64,000 nucleotides of DNA from Vreelandella jeotgali Hwa (GCF_000334215.1 NZ_AMQY01000001.1:1-64000), one strand, 5' to 3'. Positions 35,846 to 45,377 are shown, counted from the first letter of the stretch. A program made the numbers and translations. The notes: a model not told the origin generated them from the sequence alone.

Positions 35846-36820
35846 ATGGCCAGCCCGCATCACGATACCGGATACAAGGAGCTCTTCAGCCACCCCGAGT
35901 TGGTGGAGCAACTGATCGACGGCTTTGCGCCGAGCGAGATTGCCGCGCTGATGGATTTCTCCACGCTTGAGCAGCACAACGGCCACTACATCACGCCGCT
36001 CTACGAAGAGAAGATCGAGGATGTGGTCTGGTCGGTGGATGCGACGTGGGAAGGTGTCACCCAGCGGGTCTATCTGTATATCCTGCTGGAGTTTCAGTCC
36101 ACGGTGGATCAGCGCATGCCGCTGCGGATGATGCACTACGTCGCCAGCTTCCATGATCACCTGATCAAAAACGGCGTCACCACGGCAAAAAAAGGGCTTC
36201 CGCCGGTATTCCCCGTCGTGCTCTATAACGGCAACCAGCCCTGGACGGCGGTGGAAGACGTCTATCAGATGGTACGCCCGAAGCCACCGGGCTTTTTACG
36301 CGTTTACCAGCCACATTTGCGCTATTATCTGGTAGAAGAACGTAGCTATAGCGACGAAGATTTGGCTGAACGCAACTCCCCGCTAAGTGGCGTATTCGGG
36401 GTGGAAAACGCCAAGTCAGGCTACGAGGCGCTACAAAGCGCCGTTGATCGGATGCTGGCGAGTATTCAGGCGCACCCGCACAAGGAACGCATGGACGAAA
36501 TCATCACCCGCTGGTTCAAGCGACATTTGAAATGGCTGGGTACCGACGTCGGCGCGGATGAGCTGAGCAGTTTGATGGAGGATCGAGATATGTTGGCAGA
36601 CAATCTGGAAAGCTGGGCCAAGCGAGAGCGTCAGGAAGGCGTTAATGAAGGCGTGCAGCAGGGTCGAATTGATAGCCTGCGAAGCTTGATTATCCTCAAG
36701 TTTAATGACGTGCCGGAATGGGCTGAGCAACGCATTACCGCCGCCAGTAATGATCAGCTCAAAAAATGGATAGAAAACACCCTGAAGGCGGAGAGTCTGG
36801 AAGCCGTGTTCAACGACTGA
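35846..36820 (+). CDS. Rpn/YhgA family recombination-promoting nuclease
   Basis: A 324-residue PD-(D/E)XK-fold protein. It starts HHDTGYKELFSHPELVEQLI; the nuclease core shows VWSVDATW then YLYILLEFQSTVDQRM (E and Q of the ExQ motif), and the C-terminal half is helical with GVNEGVQQGRIDSLRSLI, repeats typical of this family. E. coli Rpn proteins stimulate RecA-independent recombination and cut DNA in vitro, and some act in phage defence. It stands alone between IS remnants. Confidence 0.9.
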   Translation: MASPHHDTGYKELFSHPELVEQLIDGFAPSEIAALMDFSTLEQHNGHYITPLYEEKIEDVVWSVDATWEGVTQRVYLYILLEFQSTVDQRMPLRMMHYVASFHDHLIKNGVTTAKKGLPPVFPVVLYNGNQPWTAVEDVYQMVRPKPPGFLRVYQPHLRYYLVEERSYSDEDLAERNSPLSGVFGVENAKSGYEALQSAVDRMLASIQAHPHKERMDEIITRWFKRHLKWLGTDVGADELSSLMEDRDMLADNLESWAKRERQEGVNEGVQQGRIDSLRSLIILKFNDVPEWAEQRITAASNDQLKKWIENTLKAESLEAVFND

Positions 36821-36897
36821 TTGGCCCTCTTTAAGCGATCTATAACAAGCCATGTCCCTTGAGTGAACTGACCCCATAAAGTTGGACGGTTCATTTA

Positions 36898-37740
36898 GCT
36901 GGCACCCAAGGCCTGAGTCCTGTACTGCACAGGGCTCAGGCCTTTTAGCGTCAACTTAATGCGTTCGTGATTATAGTAGTGGATGTAGTGGTCGAGTCCT
37001 CGCTGCAGTTGCTCAAGCGTCTCGAAACCGATTCAGATAAAAGTACTCGGCCTTGAGGGTGCCAAAAAAGCTCTCCATCGCTGCATTGTCCAGGCAGTTG
37101 CCTTTACGTGACATGCTTTGAATCAGGGATCGCTCCTTCAGCAAGCGCCGGTAAGCCGGGTGCTGATAATGCCAGCCTTGATCGGAGTGCAGCTGCGGCT
37201 TGTCCGCTGGCTCCAACCGAGTCAACGCCTTGTGCATCATATCGATCACCAGGGAGAGCACGGGGCGCTTGCCGGTCTGGTAGGCCACGATTTCGCCGTT
37301 ATAGAGATCCATGACCGGCGATAGATAGAGCTTCTGGCCGTTGACGCTGAACTCCGTGATATCGGTGACCCACTTCTGGTTCGGACGTTGTGCCTGGAAC
37401 TGACGATCGAGCAGATTGGGCGCGATTCGTCCTGCGCTTCCTCGATAGGATCGGTATCGTTTTCGGCGTACCAGTGACCTCAGGCCCAGACTCTTCATCA
37501 GTCGCTGCACGGTCTTGTGGTTGACTGTCTCGCCCGCCTGTTTCAAGGCCGCGGTGATGCGACGGTAACCGTAACGCCCCGATGGTGGTCGTAGATTTGG
37601 CGTATACGCGTTTTCAGAGCCGCGTATTTGTCACCGGTGTTCTGGGCCTTGCGTTGATAGTAAAACGTGCTGCGCGAGAGACCGGCCGCTCGCAGCAGCA
37701 AGGCGAGGGTGTGCTCATGCCTTAATCCCTGGACGACTTG
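36898..37740 (-). pseudogene. IS3-family orfB transposase, two frameshifts
   Basis: The middle frame (37013-37546) encodes DDE core parts KWVTDITEFSV, LHSDQGWHYQ and DNAAMESFFGTLKAE. The end of the protein (FETLEQLQRGLDHYIHYYNH) continues in another frame after an extra T near 37031. The start portion joins in a different frame near 37575 (KYAALKTRIRQIYDHHRG, then YGYRRITAALKQ). Both shifts are away from the normal orfA-orfB slippage site, so the transposase is inactive as read. Confidence 0.85.
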
Positions 37741-37777
37741 CGCTTTTTGCCTCGCGCCACGTCCTGCTCTGCCTGGA

Positions 37778-38248
37778 TCAAGGCATCGAGCTTTTTAGAT
37801 AGGCGTTCTCGGCACGCAGGTAGGCGAGTTCTTTCAGCAACGCCTCTTGAGAGCGCTCTTTATCAGGTAGGGGCGGTGAAGGAGGCTTCTTTGACATCGG
37901 GCGGCGTCCTTTGCGCTGAGGTTCCAGGGCAGTCAGACCCCCACTATGGTACTGACGCTCCCATCTGCCAATAGCGCTGCGCTCACGGATATCGAACAGG
38001 GCCGCAGCCTGGCGTTGTGACAAGCCATCCCGCCACATTCGCTCAAGCACCTCCCGCTTGAAGGCCGCACTGTGGTGACTGTACTTCTTGCGCAGGCCCG
38101 ACACGCCATGCTGTCGATAGGTTGCCAGCCATTGCCGGATGGTGGACACATCCACGCCATACTGGCGAGCCACTTCCCCCTGGCTGATGTCCTCGCGTAA
38201 ACACTGCTGAATAACCCGCAGCTTGAAGCTCTCGTCATATTTCGCCAT
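37778..38248 (-). CDS. IS3-family orfA
   Basis: A 156-residue protein with two helix-turn-helix units (EVARQYGVDVSTIRQWLATY; AALFDIRERSAIGRWERQY) and a C-terminal leucine-zipper-like end. The start MAKYDESFKL at 38248 is preferred to an ATG three codons earlier. It normally makes OrfAB by -1 slippage with the downstream gene, which is broken here. Confidence 0.9.
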   Translation of the reverse strand: MAKYDESFKLRVIQQCLREDISQGEVARQYGVDVSTIRQWLATYRQHGVSGLRKKYSHHSAAFKREVLERMWRDGLSQRQAAALFDIRERSAIGRWERQYHSGGLTALEPQRKGRRPMSKKPPSPPLPDKERSQEALLKELAYLRAENAYLKSSMP

Positions 38249-38365
38249 CAAAAACACCCCGAAGGTTGGATGATGTCCAACTTTCGGGGTGCAGTTCAGA
38301 GTGGGGCATGGCTTTTTTATGCCAGTAGAGCTGGTTTGAAGCTCTTTTTCAATGTGGTTCCTATG

Positions 38366-38592
38366 TGTCGAGTCCCGTGTGATTGACCACCCGCTTGGTC
38401 AATAACTCAGGACATTTGACCTGCCATTCCTTCATCGCTGCGATGGACGACTGGTGGTGCAGCGCCTTCTGCGAGATATGGTGATTGTACAGCCAAGCGT
38501 AGCGCTTGAGTGTCTGTTCCAGATCCTCGCCTGAAACATAGCACCGGGTCGAAAGCACGTCGCTGATTCGGCCGTTGAAGCGCTCTACCATT
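38366..38592 (-). pseudogene. IS481-family copy 3, transposase C-terminal fragment
   Basis: From the end TGTCGAGTCCCGTGTG at 38366 it matches copies 1 and 2 up to the codons for VERFNGRISDVL, then similarity stops abruptly near 38592. About 80% of the element is lost; the break joins unrelated AT-rich sequence. Confidence 0.85.
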
Positions 38593-38695
38593 AAGCCGCT
38601 ATTCCAGAACACCTGGGCTGAGCGTTCGTTATCTGTTTTGAGGGGGTAATCGCCAAGCTGAAATTTTCATCGATGAGGCCCAGCTGTGGGAATGG

Positions 38696-38849
38696 AATAA
38701 AGTTGGTAACAAAAAGGCTCTTTAGCTCGCATTTTACGGCACCAGGCCACATATAAAAATAAATAAAGTTGGTAACTTTCACGGTAGCCTTCAGAAACCT
38801 GACCAATTTCCATCGCAATAAAGTTGGTAACTCTCCCCATAATGTCAGG
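38696..38849 (-). repeat. Transposon end with three direct 15-bp repeats
   Basis: AATAAAGTTGGTAAC occurs exactly at 38696-38710, 38762-38776 and 38817-38831. Read on the minus strand, the sequence begins TGACATTATGGGG at 38849 and then shows the repeats in one orientation. Spaced repeats behind a TG end are the pattern of transposase-binding sites in Mu/Tn7/Tn552-class elements. No matching transposase or second end is in the window. Confidence 0.5.
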
Positions 38850-38884
38850 ACGTTAGCTGGCACAGGTCGGTCGACCAGAGGGCG

Positions 38885-39395
38885 CTAGTTCTCGCGGAGT
38901 TCTCCATCACGCGCCCAGCGCTGGTAGGTACGGACGGTAATGCCCAACTCACGGCAGACCGCTTCCAGGCGAACCCCCTGGGCGCGGGCTTCGTCAGCCA
39001 GCACTATGGCGCGGCGGCGATCTGGGGTGCTGATCATGTGTCCTTGTCTCCTCAGATCGCCTTCGCCTTTTTTCGCAGAGCCAACAGTGCAGTAATTTTG
39101 GCCAGGGCGTCGTTCTTGCGGCCAGCTCCTTCCTCAACGCCTTGATCCGCTTGCGCGGTAGCTTGCCGCCGCTCGAGCTGTTCGGGATAGAGGCCGCAAT
39201 GTTGACAATATTCGGCCGATCCCCTGCACGTTCATCGCGGCGGTCTCGACCACAGCACTGAACTTGTCCCGAGAGGTCCAGCCATAGGCCCCCTTACCTA
39301 ACGAGCGACCTTTGGCACGGACCTCCTTGCGCCAGGCGTAGAGATGCCCTGCGAGATGGCTTCCTTACGCTCTGCGGGATAACACATATTGATCA
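38885..39395 (-). pseudogene. Degenerate IS3-family element
   Basis: A short frame at 38885-39037 encodes MISTPDRRRAIVLADEARAQ then LEAVCRELGITVRTYQRWAR, the start of a subgroup of IS3 OrfB proteins, and stops. Upstream (39060-39395) are pieces of its OrfA in several frames, including the start MCYPAERKEAI. Nothing is intact. Confidence 0.7.
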
Positions 39396-39545
39396 CCTCT
39401 AAATTCGATCAGATGACAACTACGCTGACGAATAGAGAGCCTGACACAAAATCATTCCGAAGGGCCGGAAAGGCGCTTGGAACTCGACCAAGTGCTCGCC
39501 GTGGGGCAAAAGCCAAGCTACTAAATCTTTATTGAAAAATAAAAT

Positions 39546-39564
39546 ATAAATGATTATCATTAAC
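39546..39564 (+). promoter_or_regulatory. Fur box upstream of TonB receptor
   Basis: ATAAATGATTATCATTAAC matches the 19-bp Fur consensus at 14 positions. It lies about 90 bp before the receptor start in AT-rich promoter-like DNA. Fe2+-Fur would repress the siderophore cluster. Confidence 0.75.
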
Positions 39565-39653
39565 TCTCAGATTGCGATATGGAAGACCATGTCTACACAA
39601 CGGCTTTGAGACCACCCGACCTCCCCGGTTCAACACAAGAGGAACCTTCCAGA

Positions 39654-41813
39654 ATGCTTTACTCCGATCACCCTGCGACCAAGCGGCTGCTGCCTGTCGC
39701 CCTTTGCTCTGTTTTGCCCGGCATGGCCGTCGCGCAATCTGCCTCGACAAACCAGACGCAGGCCACCGACGAACTGTCGCCGATGGTGGTGACCGCCACC
39801 CGCAACAAGAGCCAAGCCGGCGAGACGCCCCAGAAGGTCACCATCATCACCCGCGAGGAGATCGAGCAGCAGCTGGCCATCACCAACGATCCCGGCCAGG
39901 TGCTCAGCAACCTGATCCCGTCCTACTCGCCGAGCCGCCAGAAGCTCAATAATTCCGGCGAGACCCTGCGCGGCCGTTCGGCGCTGTTCATGGTCGACGG
40001 CGTGCCCCAGACCAACGCGTTGCGGGACGGCGGTCGCGACAGCTATACCATCGACCTCTCCATGGTCGAGCGCATCGAGGTGATCCACGGCGCCAGTGCC
40101 GAGCACGGTCTGGGCGCCACCGGCGGCATCATCAACTATGTCACCAAGCGCGCCGACGCCGGCACGGTCAACCAACACGCCGGGATCAGCCTGACCAGCG
40201 ACGACGATTTCGAGTCCGAGGGCTTCGGCCACAAGCTGGACTACCGCATCAGCGGCCAGAGTGGCGATTGGGACTACCTGGCCGCCGCCAGCCGTCAGGA
40301 TCGCGGGGTGTTCTTCGACGGCAACGACGAGGAAGTGGGCATCGCCTACCACGGCGAGATTCAGAACTCCGAGAGCTACGACCTCTTCGGCAAGCTCGGC
40401 TACTGGATCGACGAGAACCAGAACCTCGAGCTCTCCCTCAATCATTTCGACCTCGACGTCAACGACGACTATGTGCCGGTGGCCGGCGATCGCTCCGAGG
40501 GCATCGCCACCTCGGCCCGCAAGGGCAGCCTGCAGGGCGAGCCCGGCTATAACGAGGTGACCAAGGCCCAACTGGCCTACTCCCACGGTGACTGGTTCGG
40601 CAACGAGCTGGATGCCCAGCTCTACACCCAGCGCTTCCGCGCCCAGTTTGGTGCCACCGGCCTCGGCTCCTTCCCCTACCAGGACGAGAACGGCGAGACG
40701 CAGTTCGACCAGACCCGCAACGAATCCGACAAGGTCGGCGGCAAATTCACCCTGAGCCGCGACGGCCTGCTCGACGACCGTCTCAAGCTGACAACTGGTG
40801 TCGACCTGCTGCAGGACGAGACCCAGCAGGTGCTGGTGCAGACCGGCCGCAACTATGTGCCCGAGACCCAGTTCCGCAACGTTGCGGCCTTCCTCCAGGG
40901 CGATTACGACCTGACCGACTCGCTGAGCCTGCATGCCGGCGCTCGCCAGGAGCATGCCGAGCTGAACGTCGACGACTACTCAACCGTGGACCGCGGCACC
41001 AGCGTCGAGAACGACCTGGTATCCGTGAAGGGCGGCAACCCCGACTTCGACGAGACGTTGTTCAACGCCGGCCTGGTCTACCAGGCCACCGACTGGGCCC
41101 AGCTCTACGCCAACTACTCGGAAGGCTTCGGCATGCCGGACGTGGGCCGAGTGCTGCGCGGCGTAGGCACCCCCGGCCAGGACGTCGACACCCTGGTCGA
41201 CCTCTCGCCCATCGTCACCGACAACCGCGAGGTCGGCGCCCGTTTCGACGGGGAGCGCTATAGCCTCGAGCTGAGCTACTACGAGTCCGACTCCGACCTC
41301 GGCCAGCGCATCCAGCCCGATGCCCAGGGCAACTACCGGGTCCAGCGGGAGAAGACCGAGATCCAGGGCTACGAGATCACCGGCGAGGCTCGCCCCAGCG
41401 ATGCCCATCGCCTGCGGTTGACCTACACCCATGCCGAGGGCGAGTCCGATCAGGATGGCGACGGCGAGGTCGATACCAAGCTGACGGGGCGTGACATCGC
41501 ACCGGACACCCTGAAGCTCGGCTGGAGCGCCGCCTGGACCGACAAGTTGTCCTCGCATCTGCAGTACAGCCGCTACTTCGACCGCAGCTTCGATGATCCG
41601 GCCCTGGAGTTCGACGGCTATGGCCTGGTGGATGCTTCCCTGGCCTATCGCCTGCCGGTGGGTCGCGCCAACCTCGGCATCGAGAACCTCACCGACGAGG
41701 ACTACTTCACCTACTACTCGCAGTCGTTCCCCCAGTCGTCCGCGCTGGAAGACGATTTGTACTTCAAGGGCCGCGGTCGCACCCTCACCCTGGGTTACCA
41801 GGTCGACTTCTAG
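39654..41813 (+). CDS. TonB-dependent siderophore receptor
   Basis: A 719-residue outer-membrane receptor. The ATG at 39654 has AGAGGA 10 nt upstream and gives a signal peptide ending PGMAVAQS. The mature N-terminus has a TonB-box-like SPMVVTATR. The plug domain follows (QKVTIITREEIEQQL; GRSALFMVDGVPQ; RIEVIHGASAEHG), then the 22-strand barrel ending in LTLGYQVDF with terminal Phe. The ligand cannot be read from sequence; the downstream genes suggest a ferric siderophore. An upstream in-frame ATG (39579) would spoil the signal peptide. Confidence 0.94.
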   Translation: MLYSDHPATKRLLPVALCSVLPGMAVAQSASTNQTQATDELSPMVVTATRNKSQAGETPQKVTIITREEIEQQLAITNDPGQVLSNLIPSYSPSRQKLNNSGETLRGRSALFMVDGVPQTNALRDGGRDSYTIDLSMVERIEVIHGASAEHGLGATGGIINYVTKRADAGTVNQHAGISLTSDDDFESEGFGHKLDYRISGQSGDWDYLAAASRQDRGVFFDGNDEEVGIAYHGEIQNSESYDLFGKLGYWIDENQNLELSLNHFDLDVNDDYVPVAGDRSEGIATSARKGSLQGEPGYNEVTKAQLAYSHGDWFGNELDAQLYTQRFRAQFGATGLGSFPYQDENGETQFDQTRNESDKVGGKFTLSRDGLLDDRLKLTTGVDLLQDETQQVLVQTGRNYVPETQFRNVAAFLQGDYDLTDSLSLHAGARQEHAELNVDDYSTVDRGTSVENDLVSVKGGNPDFDETLFNAGLVYQATDWAQLYANYSEGFGMPDVGRVLRGVGTPGQDVDTLVDLSPIVTDNREVGARFDGERYSLELSYYESDSDLGQRIQPDAQGNYRVQREKTEIQGYEITGEARPSDAHRLRLTYTHAEGESDQDGDGEVDTKLTGRDIAPDTLKLGWSAAWTDKLSSHLQYSRYFDRSFDDPALEFDGYGLVDASLAYRLPVGRANLGIENLTDEDYFTYYSQSFPQSSALEDDLYFKGRGRTLTLGYQVDF

Positions 41814-41823
41814 GACGACGTGA

Positions 41824-44385
41824 GTGTCCATGCCGAATGCTTCCGCACATGGCGGAAAGGTGCTCATCAGTGTGCTGCTGGGCACCTTTACCGTCAGCCT
41901 CAACAATAGCGCCCTGAACCTTGCCGTGGCCGAGCTGATGGCCGTCTTTGATGCCAGCGCCACGGACGTCAGCTGGGTGGTAACCCTCTTCATGATCACC
42001 ATGGGCATGACCATGCCGCTGACCGGCTATCTGGCCGACCGCTTCGGTCGCCGGCGCATCTACCTGCTGGGCCTGTGGGGCTTTCTGGCCGGCTCCGCGC
42101 TCGGCGCCCTGGCCCAGAGCCTGGCCGGCATCATCCTCGCCCGCGGGCTGCAGGGCATGGCGGCGGGGCTGATGATGCCTCTGTCCCTGTCGCTGATCTT
42201 CTCCGCCTATCCCAGCGACCAGCGAGGCCGTGCCAGCGGGATCTGGGGCTTCGCCGTGATGATCGCCCCGGCCATCGGCCCCAGCGTCGGCGGGCTACTG
42301 CTCGAGATCAGCCACTGGCGGACGCTGTTTCTGATGAACATGCCGTTCGCGCTACTGGGGCTCGTCTGCGGCTACCGCTACCTGTCGGCGGAAACCCCCA
42401 ATCGCCGGCGCCGCTTCGACCTGCCCGGCTTCGTGCTGATCACCCTGGGGATGGGCACGGTGCTGTTCTCGCTGAGCCGAGTGGAGACCCTGGCAGACCT
42501 GCTGCGCTTTCAGGCCCTGCTGCCGCTCCTGGTCGGCCTGCTGGCCCTCGCCGCCTTCGTCGGCGTCGAGCGGCGCGCCGAGACGCCGCTACTCGACCTG
42601 TCGCTGTTTTCTCACTCGGGGTACCGCCTCAGCGTCGTCCTGGCCTGCCTGCAGTCGATTATCCTGTTCGGCTGTGTCCTGCTGGTGCCGCTGTGGATGC
42701 AGGCCACGCTGGGCTTCGGCCCGCTGACCACCGGGCTTACCTTCCTGGCCACCGCCCTTGCCGCTTCCTGCTGCTCGCCGGTGGCGGGACGGCTCATCGA
42801 TCGCTACCCGCCGCAGTGGTGCATCGGCGCCGGGCTGCTGGTCACGCTGGCCAGCCTACTGGGGCTCGCCACCCTGAGCGAGGCCACCCCGGTGTGGATG
42901 ATCTCGGCCTGGATGGGCCTGCGCGGCCTCGGCCTCGGCGGCGCCTACCTGCCTTCCACCACCGTGGGCATGAAGGACCTGCCGGAACGCAGCGTGGCCC
43001 AGGCCTCGGCCATGAACAACATGGCCCGGCGCCTGGTCTCCTCCCTCGGCCTGGTCGCTCTCTCCCTCTACTACGACACGGCCGTGAAGGCCGCGCTGCA
43101 ACGGGGGATGCCCTATACCGAGGCGAGCGCCGACGCCCTCCATCAGGCCTTCCTGGCCCTGGCGGTCATCGCCGCGCTCTGCCTGCCGCTGGCCTGGCGG
43201 CTGGGTCGCGCCGTGGCCCGGCAAGCGCCCGCCTCACTAGGCGAGGAAGGCGAGGCCGTCTCTTCCGGCCCGCACCCCCGAGCCCGCCCTGAACACCGCA
43301 TCCCCCAGGAGGCCGCAATGACTGCCCGCGCCCGGCCCCGACGCCGCTGGTTGGCGGCGCTGCTGGTGTCCCTTATGCTGCTGGCATCCAGCGCGACCCT
43401 CGCCGCCGACGCTGCCCGCGACGGGCACAGCGTCGCCCATGCGTTCGGCGACACGTACCTCTCTGCGTCCCCGCAGCGCGTCGTCACCCTCTACCAGGGG
43501 GCGACGGACAGCGCGGTGGCGCTGGGCATCACCCCGGTCGGCGTCGTCGATTCCTGGCTGGAGAAGCCCATGTATCGCTACCTGCGCGACGCGCTCAAAG
43601 GCGTCGAGCACGTCGGCCTGGAGACCCAGCCCAACCTGGAGAAGGTCGCCTGGCTGGACCCCGACCTGATCATGGCCACGCGCTTTCGCCACGAGCGGGT
43701 CAGGCCGCTGCTGGAACAGGTCGCGCCGACGGTCGCCACCGGCACCGTCTTCGACTTCAAGGCCAGCCTGGCGCTGCTGGCCGAGGCCACCGGCCGAGAG
43801 GCCCGGGCCCGCGCCTTGCTGCAGCACTGGGACGCCCGCGTGGCCGACTTTCGCCGGCGCATCGAAGACACCCTGGGCGACGCCTGGCCACAGAAGGCCG
43901 CGGTGGTGCGCTTCAAGAGCGACCATGTGCGTCTCTATTCCACCGGGTTCGCCGGCTCGATCCTCGATGAGCTGGGCTTCGAGCAACCGGACGCCGTGCA
44001 GGACCAGGGCTGGGGCATGAAGCTGACCAGCGAGGAGAACATTCCCGTCCTGAACGCCAACGTGATCTTCGTGCTGCTGGAGCCGGACGACCCCGCCATC
44101 GCCCGCAACTACCGACACTGGCGTTCCCACCCCCTGTGGCAGCGGCTGGACGCCGTGGAAGGCGAGCGTGTCTACGAGGTGGATGCGGTGAACTGGATCA
44201 TGGGCGGCGGCATCCTCGCCGCCAACGCCATGCTCGATGATCTCTACGCCCACTACGGGCTGGATAACCCCGACGAGCGCTCGACGCCTGCGCCGGCCAA
44301 GATGGCCGAAGTGGAGACCACGACTTGCTCCGCCGATGCCGCCGCCGCGTCCCGGCCCCGCGACGAGGAGTCCGCCGCATGCTGA
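41824..44385 (+). CDS. Fused MFS transporter and siderophore-binding protein
   Basis: One 853-residue frame. Residues 1-470 are a DHA2-like MFS transporter: LNNSALNLAVAELM, the loop motif GYLADRFGRRRIYLLG, and about 14 membrane segments. Residues about 499-853 are a FecB/FhuD-like class III binding protein with its own signal-like segment (RRRWLAALLVSLMLLASSAT) and the core SPQRVVTLYQGATDSAVALG, WLDPDLIMATRF. A strong ribosome site AGGAGG sits 5 nt before an in-frame ATG at 43318, so the binding protein is probably also, or only, made separately. No stop separates the two parts. Confidence 0.85.
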   Translation: MSMPNASAHGGKVLISVLLGTFTVSLNNSALNLAVAELMAVFDASATDVSWVVTLFMITMGMTMPLTGYLADRFGRRRIYLLGLWGFLAGSALGALAQSLAGIILARGLQGMAAGLMMPLSLSLIFSAYPSDQRGRASGIWGFAVMIAPAIGPSVGGLLLEISHWRTLFLMNMPFALLGLVCGYRYLSAETPNRRRRFDLPGFVLITLGMGTVLFSLSRVETLADLLRFQALLPLLVGLLALAAFVGVERRAETPLLDLSLFSHSGYRLSVVLACLQSIILFGCVLLVPLWMQATLGFGPLTTGLTFLATALAASCCSPVAGRLIDRYPPQWCIGAGLLVTLASLLGLATLSEATPVWMISAWMGLRGLGLGGAYLPSTTVGMKDLPERSVAQASAMNNMARRLVSSLGLVALSLYYDTAVKAALQRGMPYTEASADALHQAFLALAVIAALCLPLAWRLGRAVARQAPASLGEEGEAVSSGPHPRARPEHRIPQEAAMTARARPRRRWLAALLVSLMLLASSATLAADAARDGHSVAHAFGDTYLSASPQRVVTLYQGATDSAVALGITPVGVVDSWLEKPMYRYLRDALKGVEHVGLETQPNLEKVAWLDPDLIMATRFRHERVRPLLEQVAPTVATGTVFDFKASLALLAEATGREARARALLQHWDARVADFRRRIEDTLGDAWPQKAAVVRFKSDHVRLYSTGFAGSILDELGFEQPDAVQDQGWGMKLTSEENIPVLNANVIFVLLEPDDPAIARNYRHWRSHPLWQRLDAVEGERVYEVDAVNWIMGGGILAANAMLDDLYAHYGLDNPDERSTPAPAKMAEVETTTCSADAAAASRPRDEESAAC
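43318..44385 (+). CDS. Periplasmic siderophore-binding protein (internal start of the fused frame)
   Basis: Alternative product of the same frame beginning MTARARPRRRWLAALLVS with AGGAGG 5 nt upstream. A 355-residue binding protein with a typical signal peptide cut near ATLAADA. It would deliver the ferric siderophore to the FecCD permeases that follow; its stop overlaps the next ATG. The C-terminus carries an unusual Ala/Cys-rich tail. Confidence 0.75.
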   Translation: MTARARPRRRWLAALLVSLMLLASSATLAADAARDGHSVAHAFGDTYLSASPQRVVTLYQGATDSAVALGITPVGVVDSWLEKPMYRYLRDALKGVEHVGLETQPNLEKVAWLDPDLIMATRFRHERVRPLLEQVAPTVATGTVFDFKASLALLAEATGREARARALLQHWDARVADFRRRIEDTLGDAWPQKAAVVRFKSDHVRLYSTGFAGSILDELGFEQPDAVQDQGWGMKLTSEENIPVLNANVIFVLLEPDDPAIARNYRHWRSHPLWQRLDAVEGERVYEVDAVNWIMGGGILAANAMLDDLYAHYGLDNPDERSTPAPAKMAEVETTTCSADAAAASRPRDEESAAC

Positions 44386-45377
44386 GTGGCCGTTTTCCCC
44401 GAGGCCTGGGGCTGCTGCTGGGGCTGATGCTGGTCGCGGCGTCCTTCGTGGCCAGCGTCATGCTGGGCACCACCGAGATCGCCCCCACCACCTTCCTCGA
44501 GGCGCTGCTGCACTACGACCCCAGCCGGGTCGCGCATATCATCCTGTTCACGGAGCGCTTGCCGCGGGCGGTGATCGCCGCCCTGGTCGGCGCGAGCCTG
44601 GCCATCGCCGGCGCCCTGATGCAGACCCTGACCCGCAACCCGCTGGCCTCGCCGAGTATCCTCGGGATCAACGCCGGGGCCATGTTCTTCGTGGTGATCG
44701 CGGTCTCGCTGCTGCCCCTCCACGCTCCGGCCGAGGTGGTCTGGGCGGCGCTGCTGGGAGCCCTGGTGGCGGCCTGCCTGGTGGTGCTGCTGAGTCGCGG
44801 CCGTCATGGGGAACTGTCGCCGCTGCGGGTGGTACTGGCGGGGGTGGCCGTCACCGCCATGTTCGTCTCGTTCAGCCAGGGCCTGCTGATCATCGACCGC
44901 CAGAGCTTCGAGAGTGTGCTGTACTGGCTCGCCGGCTCCGTCTCCGGTCGCGAGCTTTCCCTGGTGGTGCCGCTGCTGCCGCTGTTCGGCGCCGCCCTGC
45001 TGCTGTGCGCCCTGCTCGTCCGCCACGCCAACGCCCTACTGCTGGGCGATGACATGGTCAAGGGGCTGGGCATGCGCGCCGGCACCATCAAGCTGTTGCT
45101 GGGCCTGGCGGTGATCCTGCTGGCCGGCAGTTCGGTGGCGCTGGCCGGCATGATCGGCTTCGTCGGACTGATCGTGCCGCACATAGCTCGGGGGCTATTC
45201 GGCGTCGACCACCGCTGGCTACTGCCGGCCTGTGCCCTACTGGGCGCGAGCCTGCTGCTGCTGGCCGATGTGGCATCGCGCTTTCTGATGCCCCCTCAGG
45301 ATGTCCCGGTGGGGGTGATGACCGCCCTAATCGGCACGCCCTTCTTCATCCACCTGGCGCGCAGAAAGTTGGCCTGA
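44379..45377 (+). CDS. FecCD-family iron-siderophore ABC permease (first)
   Basis: A 332-residue inner-membrane permease with the family motifs RLPRAVIAALVGASLAIAGA and NPLASPSILGINAG, plus the ATPase-coupling segment GLIVPHIARGLFG. The start at 44379 overlaps the previous stop (ATGCTGA), giving translational coupling. It pairs with the next permease. Confidence 0.95.
   Translation: MLSGRFPRGLGLLLGLMLVAASFVASVMLGTTEIAPTTFLEALLHYDPSRVAHIILFTERLPRAVIAALVGASLAIAGALMQTLTRNPLASPSILGINAGAMFFVVIAVSLLPLHAPAEVVWAALLGALVAACLVVLLSRGRHGELSPLRVVLAGVAVTAMFVSFSQGLLIIDRQSFESVLYWLAGSVSGRELSLVVPLLPLFGAALLLCALLVRHANALLLGDDMVKGLGMRAGTIKLLLGLAVILLAGSSVALAGMIGFVGLIVPHIARGLFGVDHRWLLPACALLGASLLLLADVASRFLMPPQDVPVGVMTALIGTPFFIHLARRKLA

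Larger units (their letters stand above)
36864..38298 (-). mobile_element. IS3-family (IS150 group) insertion sequence, 1435 bp, 3-bp target duplication
   Basis: Inverted ends TGAACTG-CCCC-AAAGTTGGAC are seen at both sides, and the direct repeat GAG flanks the element (36861-36863 and 38299-38301). It contains orfA and a frameshifted orfB. The intact ends with damaged orfB suggest a once complete insertion that is now immobile unless helped in trans. Confidence 0.9.

Noticed and set aside
38696..38831. CRISPR array from repeated 15-bp units
   Set aside because: Only three short repeats, uneven spacing of 40-51 bp between them, and no cas genes; a transposon end explains them better. No CRISPR array was seen anywhere in the window.
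38591..38863. 90-codon ORF across the repeated transposon end
   Set aside because: Its apparent repeats (VTNFI) are translations of the DNA repeats; it also joins IS481 debris, so not a gene.
39630..40955. Long minus-strand ORF (441 codons) opposite the TonB receptor
   Set aside because: High-GC shadow of a well supported receptor gene; composition is repetitive Val/Ala/Gly/Glu with no family features. Similar shadows at 40980-42014, 43237-44253 and 28330-29754 were dropped for the same reason.
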